Source: Propionibacterium sp. oral taxon 192 str. F0372 (GTDB lineage Bacteria; Actinomycetota; Actinomycetes; Propionibacteriales; Propionibacteriaceae). From it: a stretch of DNA of 64,000 nt. Location: positions 443,184-507,183 of the forward strand of contig NZ_KE340297.1 in NCBI RefSeq assembly GCF_000413315.1, written 5' to 3'. A model generated the notes under the pieces. That model saw only the letters and a list, made by a program, of their open reading frames with translations. It was not told where the DNA came from and searched no databases. Below are positions 53,501-62,052 of this stretch, in pieces (the stretch's first letter is position 1; each line of letters opens with the position of its first letter). The position numbers were made by a program, and so were the translations under genes.

Positions 53501-53850
53501 CCGTTGTAGGCAGACTGCATCTGGGTTTGGATAACACCCCCGAGAGCCTCAATGGATCCGCTCAATTCGTTCTGGGCGGCCTCCAACCCCTGACGAACCT
53601 TTTCACGCCCGGCTTGGTCCAGGGTCCCGCCCGAATTGGCGTTGACCAAAGCGACAGGCTCTCCGGAGAGTTCGACCATCACGGTCACCGGTCCTCCGGC
53701 GCCAACCAGTTCGTCCACGGACGTGGGCGCCGGGCCCGATGGAGCCGGCTGCACCAGATCCGATATAGATGAGTCGTCCGCGACCGCCATGGACACCGGC
53801 ATCATCACCGTAAGTATCCCGGCGATCAACAGTGATCTGCTTCTTCGCAC
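50593..53850 (-). CDS. Secreted subtilase C (S8 family, tandem paralogue 3)
   Basis: 1,085 residues from GTG 53850, preceded by AAAGG. Signal peptide (SLLIAGILTVMMPVSMAVA), I9 propeptide, catalytic Asp (KVAVIDSGVDYTH), His (GHGTHVAATAAG), Asn (VVASAGNSG) and Ser (GTSMSSPMAAGVAALA), protease-associated domain, long beta-rich C-terminus, Ser/Pro/Thr linker, and the end PRRLPRTGVAA. LPRTG fits the sortase consensus but is only three residues from the stop, so ordinary sortase anchoring is not expected. Stretches such as KMAGTRVKGG and the matching DNA are nearly identical in all three genes, which shows tandem duplication. Confidence 0.92.
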   Translation of the reverse strand: MRRSRSLLIAGILTVMMPVSMAVADDSSISDLVQPAPSGPAPTSVDELVGAGGPVTVMVELSGEPVALVNANSGGTLDQAGREKVRQGLEAAQNELSGSIEALGGVIQTQMQSAYNGMRVTIDSGQIGQLSHLPGVQAVHAIPQHERSNTVAVPYVGAPAVWQGGQAGGYTGKGVKVAVIDSGVDYTHATFGGPGTEEAFDEATAVNDQSKMAGTRVKGGYDFAGDAYDGSKTPVPDNNPIDCAVAGHGTHVAATAAGSGVLRNGSTYTGPYDENTHANEFRVGPGVAPEADIYALRVFGCEGSSDLITEALDWAVAHDMDVVNMSLGSSFGRTTDPDAVAASNAVADGVLVVASAGNSGSAPYLVGAPSVGAGVVSVAANDPAATYPAATLDISGTQVTVINANGASLPANAQVLVMKDANGNLSAGCERDEWQQIPWGRLVVTKRGDCARVQKAIWGQKYGAAGVVMVNSDESLPPYEGEITRNPETGESWRVRIPFLGASSKDGDALIGADGQTITLAPTTVENPGYSEFGDFSSSGPRSGDSALRPSVTAPGVSISSAMVGSGTGSTMMSGTSMSSPMAAGVAALAVQAHPQWTNQEIASILVTSADSEKVDDYRTSRGGGLVDPVDAVHSGIVAYGDSAKVGNVVVREPVVSFGYAELTDSHSDTHTITLINKQDTEVTLSGNVLPSAKSLPADVGLGTNQVTIPAGGSVEIPLSVTVKAADIPSSIAKNNDPGFYEVSGNVRFTDPNGQALSIPYLLVPRSISKLSTTQVFNDQLNSEVTFTNDGGALGAYSAVYTWGLSDPDDIPESEDVGQDLSSVSVASFGDDTFRMLNFAFNSSSRFSNPANIMYNVWIDNDLDGKDDYRVVSIDSGLVRERLINGIPEVFVADPAGRNVTPSGSMTLAPSDSSTVMLEVNAAMVGVKGKFSYHVSAVDITDGTAVDEIADKAYYDPTNKPFNDGQFFKTDPGQKRNFTFTVNREAYADQAPLGYMAVVFDNAQGTSEAITGPVMGPDSTPSPSPTPTPTPVPSPTPVPSASSSVTPGPTEPPAPSSGPVTPSAPEPSASSPDKPRRLPRTGVAA

Positions 53851-53867
53851 TTGTGCACCTTTCTTGG

Positions 53868-53937
53868 TTCATCCGAAGGCGCAGGAAGAGCGTCGCAGGG
53901 CGTCGGCGCGCTTCGGATGAAGGGGAGCCTAACCTAG
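53868..53937 (-). promoter_or_regulatory. 5' leader hairpin and weak DtxR-like site of subtilase C
   Basis: TTCATCCGAAG (53868-53878) is the perfect complement of CTTCGGATGAA (53911-53921), forming a long hairpin that ends 17 bases before the start codon. Just upstream, 53919-53937 contains AGCCTAACCTAG, a good half of a DtxR box (14 of 19 positions by hand). A TAGGTT hexamer there could be the -10 element. Confidence 0.35.
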
Positions 53938-54027
53938 GTGCACCGAATAGGCCACGGGTCTTCCAGAACATGGATTTGCGCAACGCAACGGATCGCGAGC
54001 AGCTCACCCCTGCGCAACCACGGCGGT

Positions 54028-54055
54028 GGGCCGCCCCGGATCCCTGGGACGGCCC
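54028..54055 (-). terminator. Probable ppdK terminator
   Basis: GGGCCG (54028-54033) pairs with CGGCCC (54050-54055), extended by CCC/GGG inside the loop, about 60 bp after the ppdK stop. The rest of 53938-54113 shows no gene. Confidence 0.45.
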
Positions 54056-54113
54056 ATCACCCTGGTGCCCGGATCACCCATCAAAGGGGATCACCGATGT
54101 GCAAATACCCCGT

Positions 54114-56756
54114 TCACTCGCCCATGGCTGCCTTTGCAGCCGCGAAGCGAGCGATCGGCACCCGGAATGGTGAGCAGGACACGTAGTTCAGCCCGACGGC
54201 CTGGAAGAACTCGATCGAATCCGGATCGCCACCGTGCTCACCGCACACGCCACACTTCAGCGCCTCATTGGTAGAGCGGCCCTTCTCGACGCCGATCCGA
54301 ACCACCTGACCAACACCATCGATATCGATCGATTCAAATGGATTGCGCTCCATCACGCCGTCCATCACGTAGTGGGATAGGAAGCCGTTCTCCGCGTCAT
54401 CACGGCTGATACCCAAGGTGGTCTGGGTCAAGTCGTTGGTGCCGAAGGAGAAGAAATCGGCATGCTTGGCAATCTCGTTGGCTACCAGGGCTGCGCGTGG
54501 CAGTTCGATCATCGTGCCGACGGTGTAGTCGAGATGCTTTCCGGCCTTGGCGAGTTCATCCTCGACGGCCCGCTCGACGATTCCACGCTGGGTGGTGATC
54601 TCGGTCTCCAGACCCACCAAAGGAATCATGATCTCCACGCCAACGGTCTCGCCTTCGCGCTCCAGGACGGCCAAGGCGGCACGAATGATGGCCCGTGCCT
54701 GCATATCCGGGATCTCCGGGTAGAGCATCGCCAAACGACAACCGCGGGTACCGAGCATCGGGTTGAGTTCATGCAGTTTCTTCACCTGGGCAAGGGTCTG
54801 ACGTTCGGCGGCCAAGGACTGCGGATCAGCGCCGGTGAGTTCCATCTGCTGCACCTTGAGCGCCTGATCGAGTTGGTTGGGCAGGAACTCGTGAAGCGGC
54901 GGATCAAGCAGACGCACGGTGACCGGCAGGCCCTTCATCGCAGTGAAAATGCCCTCGAAGTCGTTCTGCTGCATCGGCAGGATCTTCTCCAGAGCCGCGG
55001 CCCGCTGCTCCGGGGTCTCGGCGAGAATCATCTCACGCACCGCAGGCAGCCGGTCGGCGGCCATGAACATATGCTCGGTGCGGCACAAACCGATACCCTC
55101 GGCACCCAACTCGCGGGCCTTGGACGCGTCGTCGAAGTTGTCGGCATTCGCCCGCACTCCCATGGTGCGCACCTCGTCGGCCCATGTGACGACCCGCTGG
55201 AAGTCCTCGTTGATCCGCGGAGGGATCAATTCGAGGGCCTCACCGAAGACCTCACCGGTGGAACCGTTGAGGGTGATGACCTCACCCTCGGTGTAGGTGC
55301 GATCACCAATGACCAGGTTCTTGGCCACCGGATCAATCTTGATGGTGGTGGCACCTGCGACGCAGGGCTTGCCGAAGCCACGGGCGACGACCGCTGCGTG
55401 AGAGGTCATGCCACCGTGAGCGGTCAGGATGCCCTGGGCTTGCAGCACACCGTGGATGTCATCGGGGGTGGTCTCGTAACGGACCAGCACGACGGCCTCG
55501 CCACGCTCACCCAGCGAGGCCGCGGTGTCGGCGTCGAAAACGATGCTGCCCACGGCAGCGCCCGGGGAAGCCGGAAGCCCCTTAACCACCGGTGATGCCG
55601 AGTGGTTCGGATCAATAGCCGGGTGCAGCAGTTGGTCGAGCTGGGAAGGCTCAATACGACGCAGCGCCTCGGTCTTGTCGATGACCCCCTCATCGACCAG
55701 GTCAGAGGCGATCTTTAGGGCCGCCGCAGCGGTTCGCTTGCCGTTGCGAGTCTGCAGCATGTAGAGCTTGCCATTCTCGATGGTGAACTCGAGATCCTGC
55801 ATGTCCTTGTAGTGATCCTCAAGGCGCTTCATGGTGGCCAGCAACTCATGGTAGGCCTCCGGCAGCACCTGCTCCATCTCTGAGAGGTGGCGCGGGGTGC
55901 GGATACCGGCAACGACATCCTCACCCTGGGCATTGACCAAGAACTCACCGTAAAGACCCTTGTCACCAGTGGATGGGTTGCGGGTAAAGCAGACCCCGGT
56001 GGCCGACGTCTCACCCCGGTTACCGAAGACCATCTGCATGACGTTCACCGCAGTACCCAGGTCACGGGAGATGTTATTCGCCTTTCGGTAGACCTCGGCG
56101 CGCGGATTGCCCCAGGAACGGAAGACCGCATCAACGGCACGATTCAACTGCTCGACCGGATCGGTGGTCCATGATCCACCCAAGGCCTCGTCGGAGATCT
56201 TCTTGAACTCGGCCACCAGTTGCCTGAGATCCTCGGCGCTCAGATCGGTGTCCTGCTCCACGCCCTTGGCCGCCTTCATCGCGGTCAACGCATCCTCGTA
56301 GAGGTGTGAGGACACCCCCTCGACGACCTCGCCGTACATCTGAATGAAGCGGCGGTAACAGTCCCAAGCGAAACGCTCGTTGCCTGCCTCGGCCGCGATC
56401 GCATCGACGGTGTCATCGGAAATGCCGAGGTTGAGGATGGTGTCCATCATGCCGGGCATCGACACGACTGCACCGGAGCGAACCGACACCAGCAGCGGCT
56501 TGTCCTTGCCACCGAGCACCCGGCCGGTACGTTTCTCAAACCTCTTGAGCCCATCAGCGATCTGCGATTTAAGGTCTGCGGGCCACTGCCCGTCGTTGTT
56601 CATCGTCTCGACGCAGGCTGCGGTGGTGACAGTGAAACCGTCAGGAACCGGGACGCCTAGGCGCATCATCTCTGCCACGCCAGCGCCCTTGCCTCCCAGG
56701 ATTGCCTTCATCGAGGCATCGCCCTCGGAAATGTCGTAGATGTACTTCTCGCTCAC
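54114..56756 (-). CDS. ppdK: Pyruvate, phosphate dikinase
   Basis: 880 residues, the standard length. The N-terminal ATP-grasp domain starts MSEKYIYDISEGDA and carries GGKGAGVAEMMRLGVPVPDG and SVRSGAVVSMPGMMDTILNLG. The phosphohistidine loop is GGMTSHAAVVARGFGKPCV. The C-terminal PEP-binding barrel has GLCRTEHMF, FSFGTNDLTQTTLG and the active-site Cys in CGVCGEHGGDP. It interconverts pyruvate, ATP and phosphate with PEP, AMP and pyrophosphate, central to carbon flow in propionibacteria and other PPi-using bacteria. Monocistronic. The start region has a possible AAAGGAGAGCG ribosome binding site. About 310 bp upstream of it (56757-57065) I see no gene, only ill-defined inverted sequences. Confidence 0.97.
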   Translation of the reverse strand: MSEKYIYDISEGDASMKAILGGKGAGVAEMMRLGVPVPDGFTVTTAACVETMNNDGQWPADLKSQIADGLKRFEKRTGRVLGGKDKPLLVSVRSGAVVSMPGMMDTILNLGISDDTVDAIAAEAGNERFAWDCYRRFIQMYGEVVEGVSSHLYEDALTAMKAAKGVEQDTDLSAEDLRQLVAEFKKISDEALGGSWTTDPVEQLNRAVDAVFRSWGNPRAEVYRKANNISRDLGTAVNVMQMVFGNRGETSATGVCFTRNPSTGDKGLYGEFLVNAQGEDVVAGIRTPRHLSEMEQVLPEAYHELLATMKRLEDHYKDMQDLEFTIENGKLYMLQTRNGKRTAAAALKIASDLVDEGVIDKTEALRRIEPSQLDQLLHPAIDPNHSASPVVKGLPASPGAAVGSIVFDADTAASLGERGEAVVLVRYETTPDDIHGVLQAQGILTAHGGMTSHAAVVARGFGKPCVAGATTIKIDPVAKNLVIGDRTYTEGEVITLNGSTGEVFGEALELIPPRINEDFQRVVTWADEVRTMGVRANADNFDDASKARELGAEGIGLCRTEHMFMAADRLPAVREMILAETPEQRAAALEKILPMQQNDFEGIFTAMKGLPVTVRLLDPPLHEFLPNQLDQALKVQQMELTGADPQSLAAERQTLAQVKKLHELNPMLGTRGCRLAMLYPEIPDMQARAIIRAALAVLEREGETVGVEIMIPLVGLETEITTQRGIVERAVEDELAKAGKHLDYTVGTMIELPRAALVANEIAKHADFFSFGTNDLTQTTLGISRDDAENGFLSHYVMDGVMERNPFESIDIDGVGQVVRIGVEKGRSTNEALKCGVCGEHGGDPDSIEFFQAVGLNYVSCSPFRVPIARFAAAKAAMGE

Positions 56757-57065
56757 GCGCTCTCCTTTGATTCACGTCCTCGCGGCCGTCTGCATCATCG
56801 ACAGCCGTCCGTGGTTCTGGCCACCTCCCCATTGTGCCTGTCATGGCCCCGATTCGGGAGGGTGGCATGGTGATTTTCCACGGAAACCATCACTTTGCGG
56901 TACCTTCCATGCCCTTTCACGTGGCGATGCCGGTGCAGGCCATCCGCCTCGTAAAGGTCTGATCAAGGCGGTCAATGATGTCGCTCTCCCCGGCCTGGCG
57001 CTCCTTATGCAGAACCGATTGCGTCGAGTACTCATCAAAACTCACGTTCAGATGCCGAGCCAGTC

Positions 57066-57175
57066 GGTCACAGGTTAGGGTTGAAGGGCTCACATCTCGG
57101 GGGAATCTGGTGCGATTCCAGAACTGACCCGCAACCGTGAGACGACCCTGGTCGTCGAGTCGGAGAACCCGTCAT
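57066..57175 (+). ncRNA. Cobalamin riboswitch (second)
   Basis: Core features are present: GGTCACAGGTTAGGGTTG at the left end, GGGGGAATCTGGTGCGATTCCAG, then AACTGACCCGCAACCGTGA, a variable stem GACCCTGGTCGTC, and GAGTCGGAGAACCCG at the right end. It lies about 80 bp upstream of the first gene of the ECF transporter operon. GC-rich sequence between riboswitch and gene could form the expression platform. Confidence 0.88.
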
Positions 57176-57252
57176 GTCACGCACAACCCGTCGCGGACTG
57201 CGGGTGCGGACATCAGTCCTGCCTCGCGTCGCACAGAGTGTAAGGACAACAG

Positions 57253-57918
57253 ATGACCAACACCCGCATCCACCTCGCATCCCTCGGCGCCGCAGCAGTC
57301 CTTGGCGCCCTCGCCCTTGTCCCCGTCACCCCCGCCCACGCCGACCCCACCACCATGGCGGAATGCACCTCCGCAGGCAATGTATGGGTCGTCGTCCAGG
57401 CACCAGCCGAGTTCAACAACGGCACCGCCCTCGACAAACAGGGCTGCGCCACCGCGCCCACCTCGGGAACCGATGCCCTGAAACAAATCGGAGCCGATTT
57501 GTCCACAGCCAATTCGTTGATCAGCCAGATCGACGGAGTGCCGACCGAGGTGCCCGCCACCTTCGATGGCAACTACTGGAATTACTGGACCACCACCCCT
57601 GTGGAGGGCTCAACCACCCAGGTGAATCCATGGACCTTCTCAGTGACTGGCGCCGACGATTCCAAGCCAGCTGCGGGTTCGGTCGAGGGCTGGTACTACA
57701 ACAACCCGGGCACCGACACCATGGTGGCTGCCCTGCCCACCGAGTTCTCCGCCACCGCACCAAGCAACGAGGCCAGCCAGGCGCCGGACAAGACCGAGGA
57801 GCCTGCCAAGAGTTCCGGGATGATCGGTTGGATCATCGCAGCAGCTGTCGTCGTGGTTGCTGTTCTGGGCTTCGCCGGGTTCCGGCGTTCCCGCAGCGGC
57901 ACCCAGCAGGCGAGCTGA
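57253..57918 (+). CDS. Surface-anchored DUF4430/transcobalamin-like protein
   Basis: 221 residues. Signal peptide ending PAHA, a domain of about 130 residues with the pattern of the transcobalamin-C-like/DUF4430 family (GTDALKQIGADL, LISQIDGVP, YWNYWTTTP, GSVEGWYYN) and two Cys (AECTSAG, KQGCATA). A Pro/Glu linker, one C-terminal helix (IGWIIAAAVVVVAVLGFAGF) and a basic tail (RRSRSG) follow, so it is anchored with its domain outside. ATG follows AAGGA. As first gene behind a B12 riboswitch and before an ECF transporter, it probably captures cobalamin or a corrinoid for import. The family call is from pattern memory. Confidence 0.75.
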   Translation: MTNTRIHLASLGAAAVLGALALVPVTPAHADPTTMAECTSAGNVWVVVQAPAEFNNGTALDKQGCATAPTSGTDALKQIGADLSTANSLISQIDGVPTEVPATFDGNYWNYWTTTPVEGSTTQVNPWTFSVTGADDSKPAAGSVEGWYYNNPGTDTMVAALPTEFSATAPSNEASQAPDKTEEPAKSSGMIGWIIAAAVVVVAVLGFAGFRRSRSGTQQAS

Positions 57919-57931
57919 GGACCAACCGGCA

Positions 57932-59134
57932 ATGAGAGCTCCGATGCCCACCCAGGACACGGAGCTGACCAGGGATTCAGCACCTCACCCGGTCGATCAA
58001 CGGATGGTCGGCCGGGCGGTGCACCCCTGGGGGTGGTGGTTGTGGGCGATCGGCTTGACCGTCGCCGTGAACCTGACCGATAACCCGTGGCAGTTGCTGG
58101 CCATTGATGCTGCGGCCATTGCCGTCGCCTTGGCCCGGCGTGGCGAGGAACCCTGGAACCGCGCCTTGGGCCTGTACGTGGCGATCGGCGGAATCGTCGT
58201 CGCGATCCGGATGGTTTTCGCGGTGTGCTTTTCGGCCACAAGCACGGGTCATATCCTGTTCACCTTGCCGCAGGTGCATCTGCCTAATTGGATGGCGGGC
58301 ATCAGAATCGGGGGCCCGGTGGCGGCCGAGACCTTGGCTCTGGCCCTGTTCGATGCCTTGCAGCTGGCATCGATGATCATCTGTTTGGGGGTGGCCGTTT
58401 CGCTGGCCAGTCCACGCCGGAGCCTGCGCTCGGTTCCCCCTGCCCTGCATGAACTGTCGGTCGCGGTGGTGATCGCCCTGACCGTCGCGCCACAGCTGGC
58501 CGAGTCGATCGCCCGGATCCGCCGTGCCCAACGGCTTCGCGGGGAACTGCCCACCGGCATGCGGCAATTGGTGCGCATCGGCGTTCCTGCCCTGGAGGAT
58601 GCGGTGAATCGTTCGTTGTCGTTGGCCGCCGGGATGGAATCCCGGGGGTTCGGGCGCACCGGCGGGCGAAGGAGTTCCCCACTCACCCCGGTGTTGCTGA
58701 TCTGCGCCTGCGCCTGTATCCCGGTCGGGGTGTATCTGGTGCTGACCAATACTTCTGTGCGCACCGGGGCTGGATTGGGCGCCGCAGGTCTGGTGTTCGC
58801 ACTCACCGGCATCCATCTGGCGGGGCGCGGAATCATTGTGAGCCGTTATCGTCCCGATCCGTGGCGGGGGGTCGAGTGGGGTCTGACCGCGGTCGGTCTG
58901 GGGGTGGCGGCCTCTATCACTGTGTTGTCTCGTCTACTGGATGCGTGGACGACCGATCCGAGCAACCATCCGGTGCCGGGCTTCGATCCATTGATGATTG
59001 CCGTTGCCTGCCTGGCCGCATCACCGGCGTTGTTCACCCCGGCAGCTGCCCCGCTCCTTGGTACTGCAACACCCGCCGATCCACTGGTCACCTCGCTGAG
59101 ACCGGCCCTGTGTCTGCGTGGACAGGACATGTAA
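57932..59134 (+). CDS. ECF transporter T component (EcfT)
   Basis: 400 residues from ATG 57932; in-frame sequence before it overlaps the previous gene. Several membrane helices and a cytoplasmic coupling region with the Arg-containing signature ESRGFGRTGGRR, which contacts the ATPase subunits. It is longer than a typical EcfT of about 260 residues because of extra C-terminal helices. Its stop overlaps the ATPase start (ATGTAATG). It couples ATP use to the substrate component encoded two genes on. Confidence 0.87.
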   Translation: MRAPMPTQDTELTRDSAPHPVDQRMVGRAVHPWGWWLWAIGLTVAVNLTDNPWQLLAIDAAAIAVALARRGEEPWNRALGLYVAIGGIVVAIRMVFAVCFSATSTGHILFTLPQVHLPNWMAGIRIGGPVAAETLALALFDALQLASMIICLGVAVSLASPRRSLRSVPPALHELSVAVVIALTVAPQLAESIARIRRAQRLRGELPTGMRQLVRIGVPALEDAVNRSLSLAAGMESRGFGRTGGRRSSPLTPVLLICACACIPVGVYLVLTNTSVRTGAGLGAAGLVFALTGIHLAGRGIIVSRYRPDPWRGVEWGLTAVGLGVAASITVLSRLLDAWTTDPSNHPVPGFDPLMIAVACLAASPALFTPAAAPLLGTATPADPLVTSLRPALCLRGQDM

Positions 59135-60726
59135 TGCTCATCGACATCGACGACTTGATCATCACCCATCCGGAAGCCTCTTCACCGGTGTTGTCCCATG
59201 TGAACCTGGAGATTCCGGAGGGAGAGCTCGCCTTGGTGGTGGGGCGCACTGGATCGGGCAAATCCACCTTGCTGGGCACCCTGAACGGCTTGGTGCCACG
59301 GTTTTGTGGGGGCACTTTGTCGGGGCGAGTGAGGATCGCCGGACGTGACACCGCCAGCCACGATCCGCGTGATCTGGCAGAACTGGTGGGTCACGTCGGC
59401 CAGGATCCACTGGCCGGGTTCGTCACCGACGTCGTGGAGGAGGAGATCGCCTACGGAATGGAACAGCTCGGGGTGGATTCCACGACGATGCGCAAACGGG
59501 TGGAGGAGACCCTCGACCTGATGGGCATAGGAGATTTGCGGCGACGCTCGGTAAGAGCCCTTTCCGGAGGTCAGCAGCAGCGGGTGGCCATCGCCTCGGT
59601 GCTGGCGGCTGGACCGCAGCTGCTGGTGCTCGATGAGCCCACCTCGGCGCTGGACCCGACGGCAGCCGCCGATGTGTTGGCGGCCATCACCGGGCTGGTT
59701 TTGGATGCCGGGTTGACCGTCGTGCTTGCCGAGCACCGGATCGAGCGGGTGATGAAGAATGCCGACCGGGTGCTGTGGGTTCCTGGCGACGGTTCGGTGA
59801 TCGCCGGCGACCCCCGTGATGTGCTGGGACGCTGTGACGTGCGCCCGCCATTGGCGGATCTAGCCGCAGTCCTGGGCTGGCAGCGGGTTCCGTTGTCAGT
59901 ACGGGACACACGCAGGCGCATTGAATCTGAGCGAGACAAGGTAATTCTCAAGCCAGTGCAGGCATCTTGCCCGGGCGAGGTGCTGCTATCGGCCGATCAC
60001 CTGTCGGTGCATCACGGGCCCGTGGTGGCCGTGCACGAGGTCGGCCTGCAGCTGCATGCCGGTGAGGTGACCGCCCTGATGGGACGCAACGGGGCCGGGA
60101 AGTCGTCACTGTTGTGGGCGCTGCAAGGCGGGCTGGGTTCCACCGGCGAGTTGACGGTGGGTGGCACCGATCCGCGCCGGTTGTCGCCGTCGCAGGCCAG
60201 GAGCGTGATCACCCTGGTGCCGCAGACCGCCTCGGATCTGCTGTATCTGCCGACGGTCTCCGCCGAATTGGCCCAGGCCGATGCCGATGCCAAGGTCGCG
60301 CCGGGCAGTGCAGATCGGCTGCTGGATTCGCTGGGGATCCACATTGACCGGTCGGCGAATCCGCACGACTTGTCTGAGGGGCAGCGGCTGGCATTGGTGC
60401 TGGCGATCCAGTTGGTGGCTGATGCGCGAGTATTGCTGCTCGACGAACCGACTCGCGGGCTGGACTATGAGGTGAAACGACAACTGGCGGCGATACTGCG
60501 CCGTTTCGCGGAGCAGGGAAGGGCCGTTTTAGTGAGCACCCATGATGTCGAGTTCACGGCAGTCGCCACCGATCGGACCCTCATCATGGCCGATGCCGAG
60601 TTTGTCGCTGATGGCCCCACCAGGCAGGTCGTCGTTTCGTCTGCCGCCTACGCTCCCCAGGTGGCGCGCTGCTTGGCTCCCAGGCAGGCGCTGACCGTCG
60701 CCGACATCGACGGGATCATGCCATGA
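59134..60726 (+). CDS. ECF transporter ATPase, two fused ABC domains
   Basis: 530 residues, starting (M)LIDIDDLIITH at ATG 59134. First domain: Walker A GRTGSGKST, signature LSGGQQQRVAIASVL, Walker B LLVLDEPTSALD. Second domain from about residue 290: Walker A GRNGAGKSS, degenerate signature LSEGQRLALVL, Walker B VLLLDEPTRGLD and switch VSTHD. Fusing both ATPases (EcfA and EcfA') in one chain is common in actinobacterial ECF systems. It overlaps the S-component gene by ATGA. Confidence 0.92.
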   Translation: MLIDIDDLIITHPEASSPVLSHVNLEIPEGELALVVGRTGSGKSTLLGTLNGLVPRFCGGTLSGRVRIAGRDTASHDPRDLAELVGHVGQDPLAGFVTDVVEEEIAYGMEQLGVDSTTMRKRVEETLDLMGIGDLRRRSVRALSGGQQQRVAIASVLAAGPQLLVLDEPTSALDPTAAADVLAAITGLVLDAGLTVVLAEHRIERVMKNADRVLWVPGDGSVIAGDPRDVLGRCDVRPPLADLAAVLGWQRVPLSVRDTRRRIESERDKVILKPVQASCPGEVLLSADHLSVHHGPVVAVHEVGLQLHAGEVTALMGRNGAGKSSLLWALQGGLGSTGELTVGGTDPRRLSPSQARSVITLVPQTASDLLYLPTVSAELAQADADAKVAPGSADRLLDSLGIHIDRSANPHDLSEGQRLALVLAIQLVADARVLLLDEPTRGLDYEVKRQLAAILRRFAEQGRAVLVSTHDVEFTAVATDRTLIMADAEFVADGPTRQVVVSSAAYAPQVARCLAPRQALTVADIDGIMP

Positions 60727-61568
60727 CCACCGACACCTCCGACCGCACCAGCCCTGGGATCATGATCACCGGGGGCAGTTCGTCGCGGGCGATCCGGTTG
60801 CGGGCCCGGTCGGTGGTGATGCTGGTCGTCGCGGCCGGGGCAGGATTGTTGGCCTTCGGTTGGCCGCTGCTGGTGCCGCCGTCGGGGATCGCCCAGTTCT
60901 CCGCCCAGGCGCCGTTCATCTTCGGGGCGATTCTGCCTGTCATCGCGGTGCTGGTGATGGTCGACCTGTCCAGCGACCACATTGATGTGAAGGCTCTCGC
61001 CCTGCTGGGGGTACTGACCGCGGTCGGCACGGTGCTGCGACCGTTGGGTACCGGAACCGCGGGGGTGGAGTTGGTGTTCTTCCTTGTGGTGTTGGGTGGA
61101 CGGGTATTCGGCCCGGCCTTCGGTTTCATCCAGGGCGTGCTGACCATGTTCACCTCGGCTCTGCTGGTGGCCGCGGTGGGGCCGTGGTTGCCTTATCAGA
61201 TGATTGCCACAGGTTATGTCGGTTTGCTGGCCGGGCTGTTGCCCAATGGGCGACATCGCCTCGTGCGCGGGAGGGCGGAGATCGTCATGCTGTGTGTCTT
61301 CGGCGCGGTGATCGCCTTCGCTTACGGGACGATCATGGATTTCGCCTTCTGGCCTTATACCACCGGAGCTTACGGGGAGCTGTCATGGAATCCCGGCGCA
61401 TCGCAGCTGCACAATCTGCATGTCTTTTTGATCTACGAACTCGCCACGGGCACCGGGTGGAACACTGGCCGGGCGGTAACCAATGTCGTCACGATCGCCT
61501 TTCTGGGCCCCGGAATCCTGCGGGTGCTGCGGCGGGCGAACAGGCGTGCTTTCTTCGTGAGCCAGTAG
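60723..61568 (+). CDS. ECF transporter substrate-specific component, likely cobalamin (CbrT-type)
   Basis: 281 residues. About six membrane helices with an N-terminal cytoplasmic tail; the ARxxVM-like stretch ARSVVMLVVAAGAG and FGPAFGFIQGVLTMFTSALLV are as in S components. The riboswitch at the head of the operon and the DUF4430-like protein support cobalamin or its precursor as substrate. The name CbrT is given by context; other vitamin S components differ in sequence but I cannot run a comparison. The last gene of the operon. Confidence 0.8.
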   Translation: MTTDTSDRTSPGIMITGGSSSRAIRLRARSVVMLVVAAGAGLLAFGWPLLVPPSGIAQFSAQAPFIFGAILPVIAVLVMVDLSSDHIDVKALALLGVLTAVGTVLRPLGTGTAGVELVFFLVVLGGRVFGPAFGFIQGVLTMFTSALLVAAVGPWLPYQMIATGYVGLLAGLLPNGRHRLVRGRAEIVMLCVFGAVIAFAYGTIMDFAFWPYTTGAYGELSWNPGASQLHNLHVFLIYELATGTGWNTGRAVTNVVTIAFLGPGILRVLRRANRRAFFVSQ

Positions 61569-61716
61569 AGGTGTGCACCACCCTGGGGCTGTCGCAGCAA
61601 ACAAATGCACAGGGTGACGCCACCCATGAATTGCATTGAGTCTTCTTCGGCCGCAACGATCCATTCACGAGATGAATCACTCACCAACCGGTGGGGTCGA
61701 CGCGTAACGTGGCCTC

Positions 61717-62052
61717 ATGGATGCACCCCGGTACCTTCTTCACATCACGCAGGCGGACCGCTGGCCCGCGGTGCTCAGCAATCTTGGCAATCTCACCGAG
61801 TTGGGCCTCGCCGGACACGTGACCGTCATGATCAACGGAACCGCGATCTACGCGGTCCAGGGCTCGAATGACTGGACGACGGCCATGGAACGTGCCGCGC
61901 AAGCTGGTGCGCGGTTCGAGATCTGTGAGCGTTCGATGAGTAACCACGGCATTCACCCTGACACCCTCCCAGGGTGGATCACCCCGATCTGGGCGGCTGT
62001 GCCTGTCATCGCCGAGCACATGGCGCAAGGATACGTGTACATCAAGCCGTGA
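61717..62052 (+). CDS. DsrE-like small protein
   Basis: 111 residues. Pattern LLHITQADRWPAVLSNLGNL, VMINGTAIYAV, GARFEICERSMSNHGI and VPVIAEHMAQGYVYI is that of the DsrE/DsrF-like family of small, often oligomeric proteins linked to sulfur relay. A Cys sits in the ICERS position as in many members. No operon partner. About 150 bp upstream (61569-61716) carries no gene. Confidence 0.78.
   Translation: MDAPRYLLHITQADRWPAVLSNLGNLTELGLAGHVTVMINGTAIYAVQGSNDWTTAMERAAQAGARFEICERSMSNHGIHPDTLPGWITPIWAAVPVIAEHMAQGYVYIKP

Noticed and set aside
57077..57095. AGGTTAGGGTT as a DtxR box
   Set aside because: It is part of the cobalamin riboswitch stem and the second half does not match the iron-box consensus.
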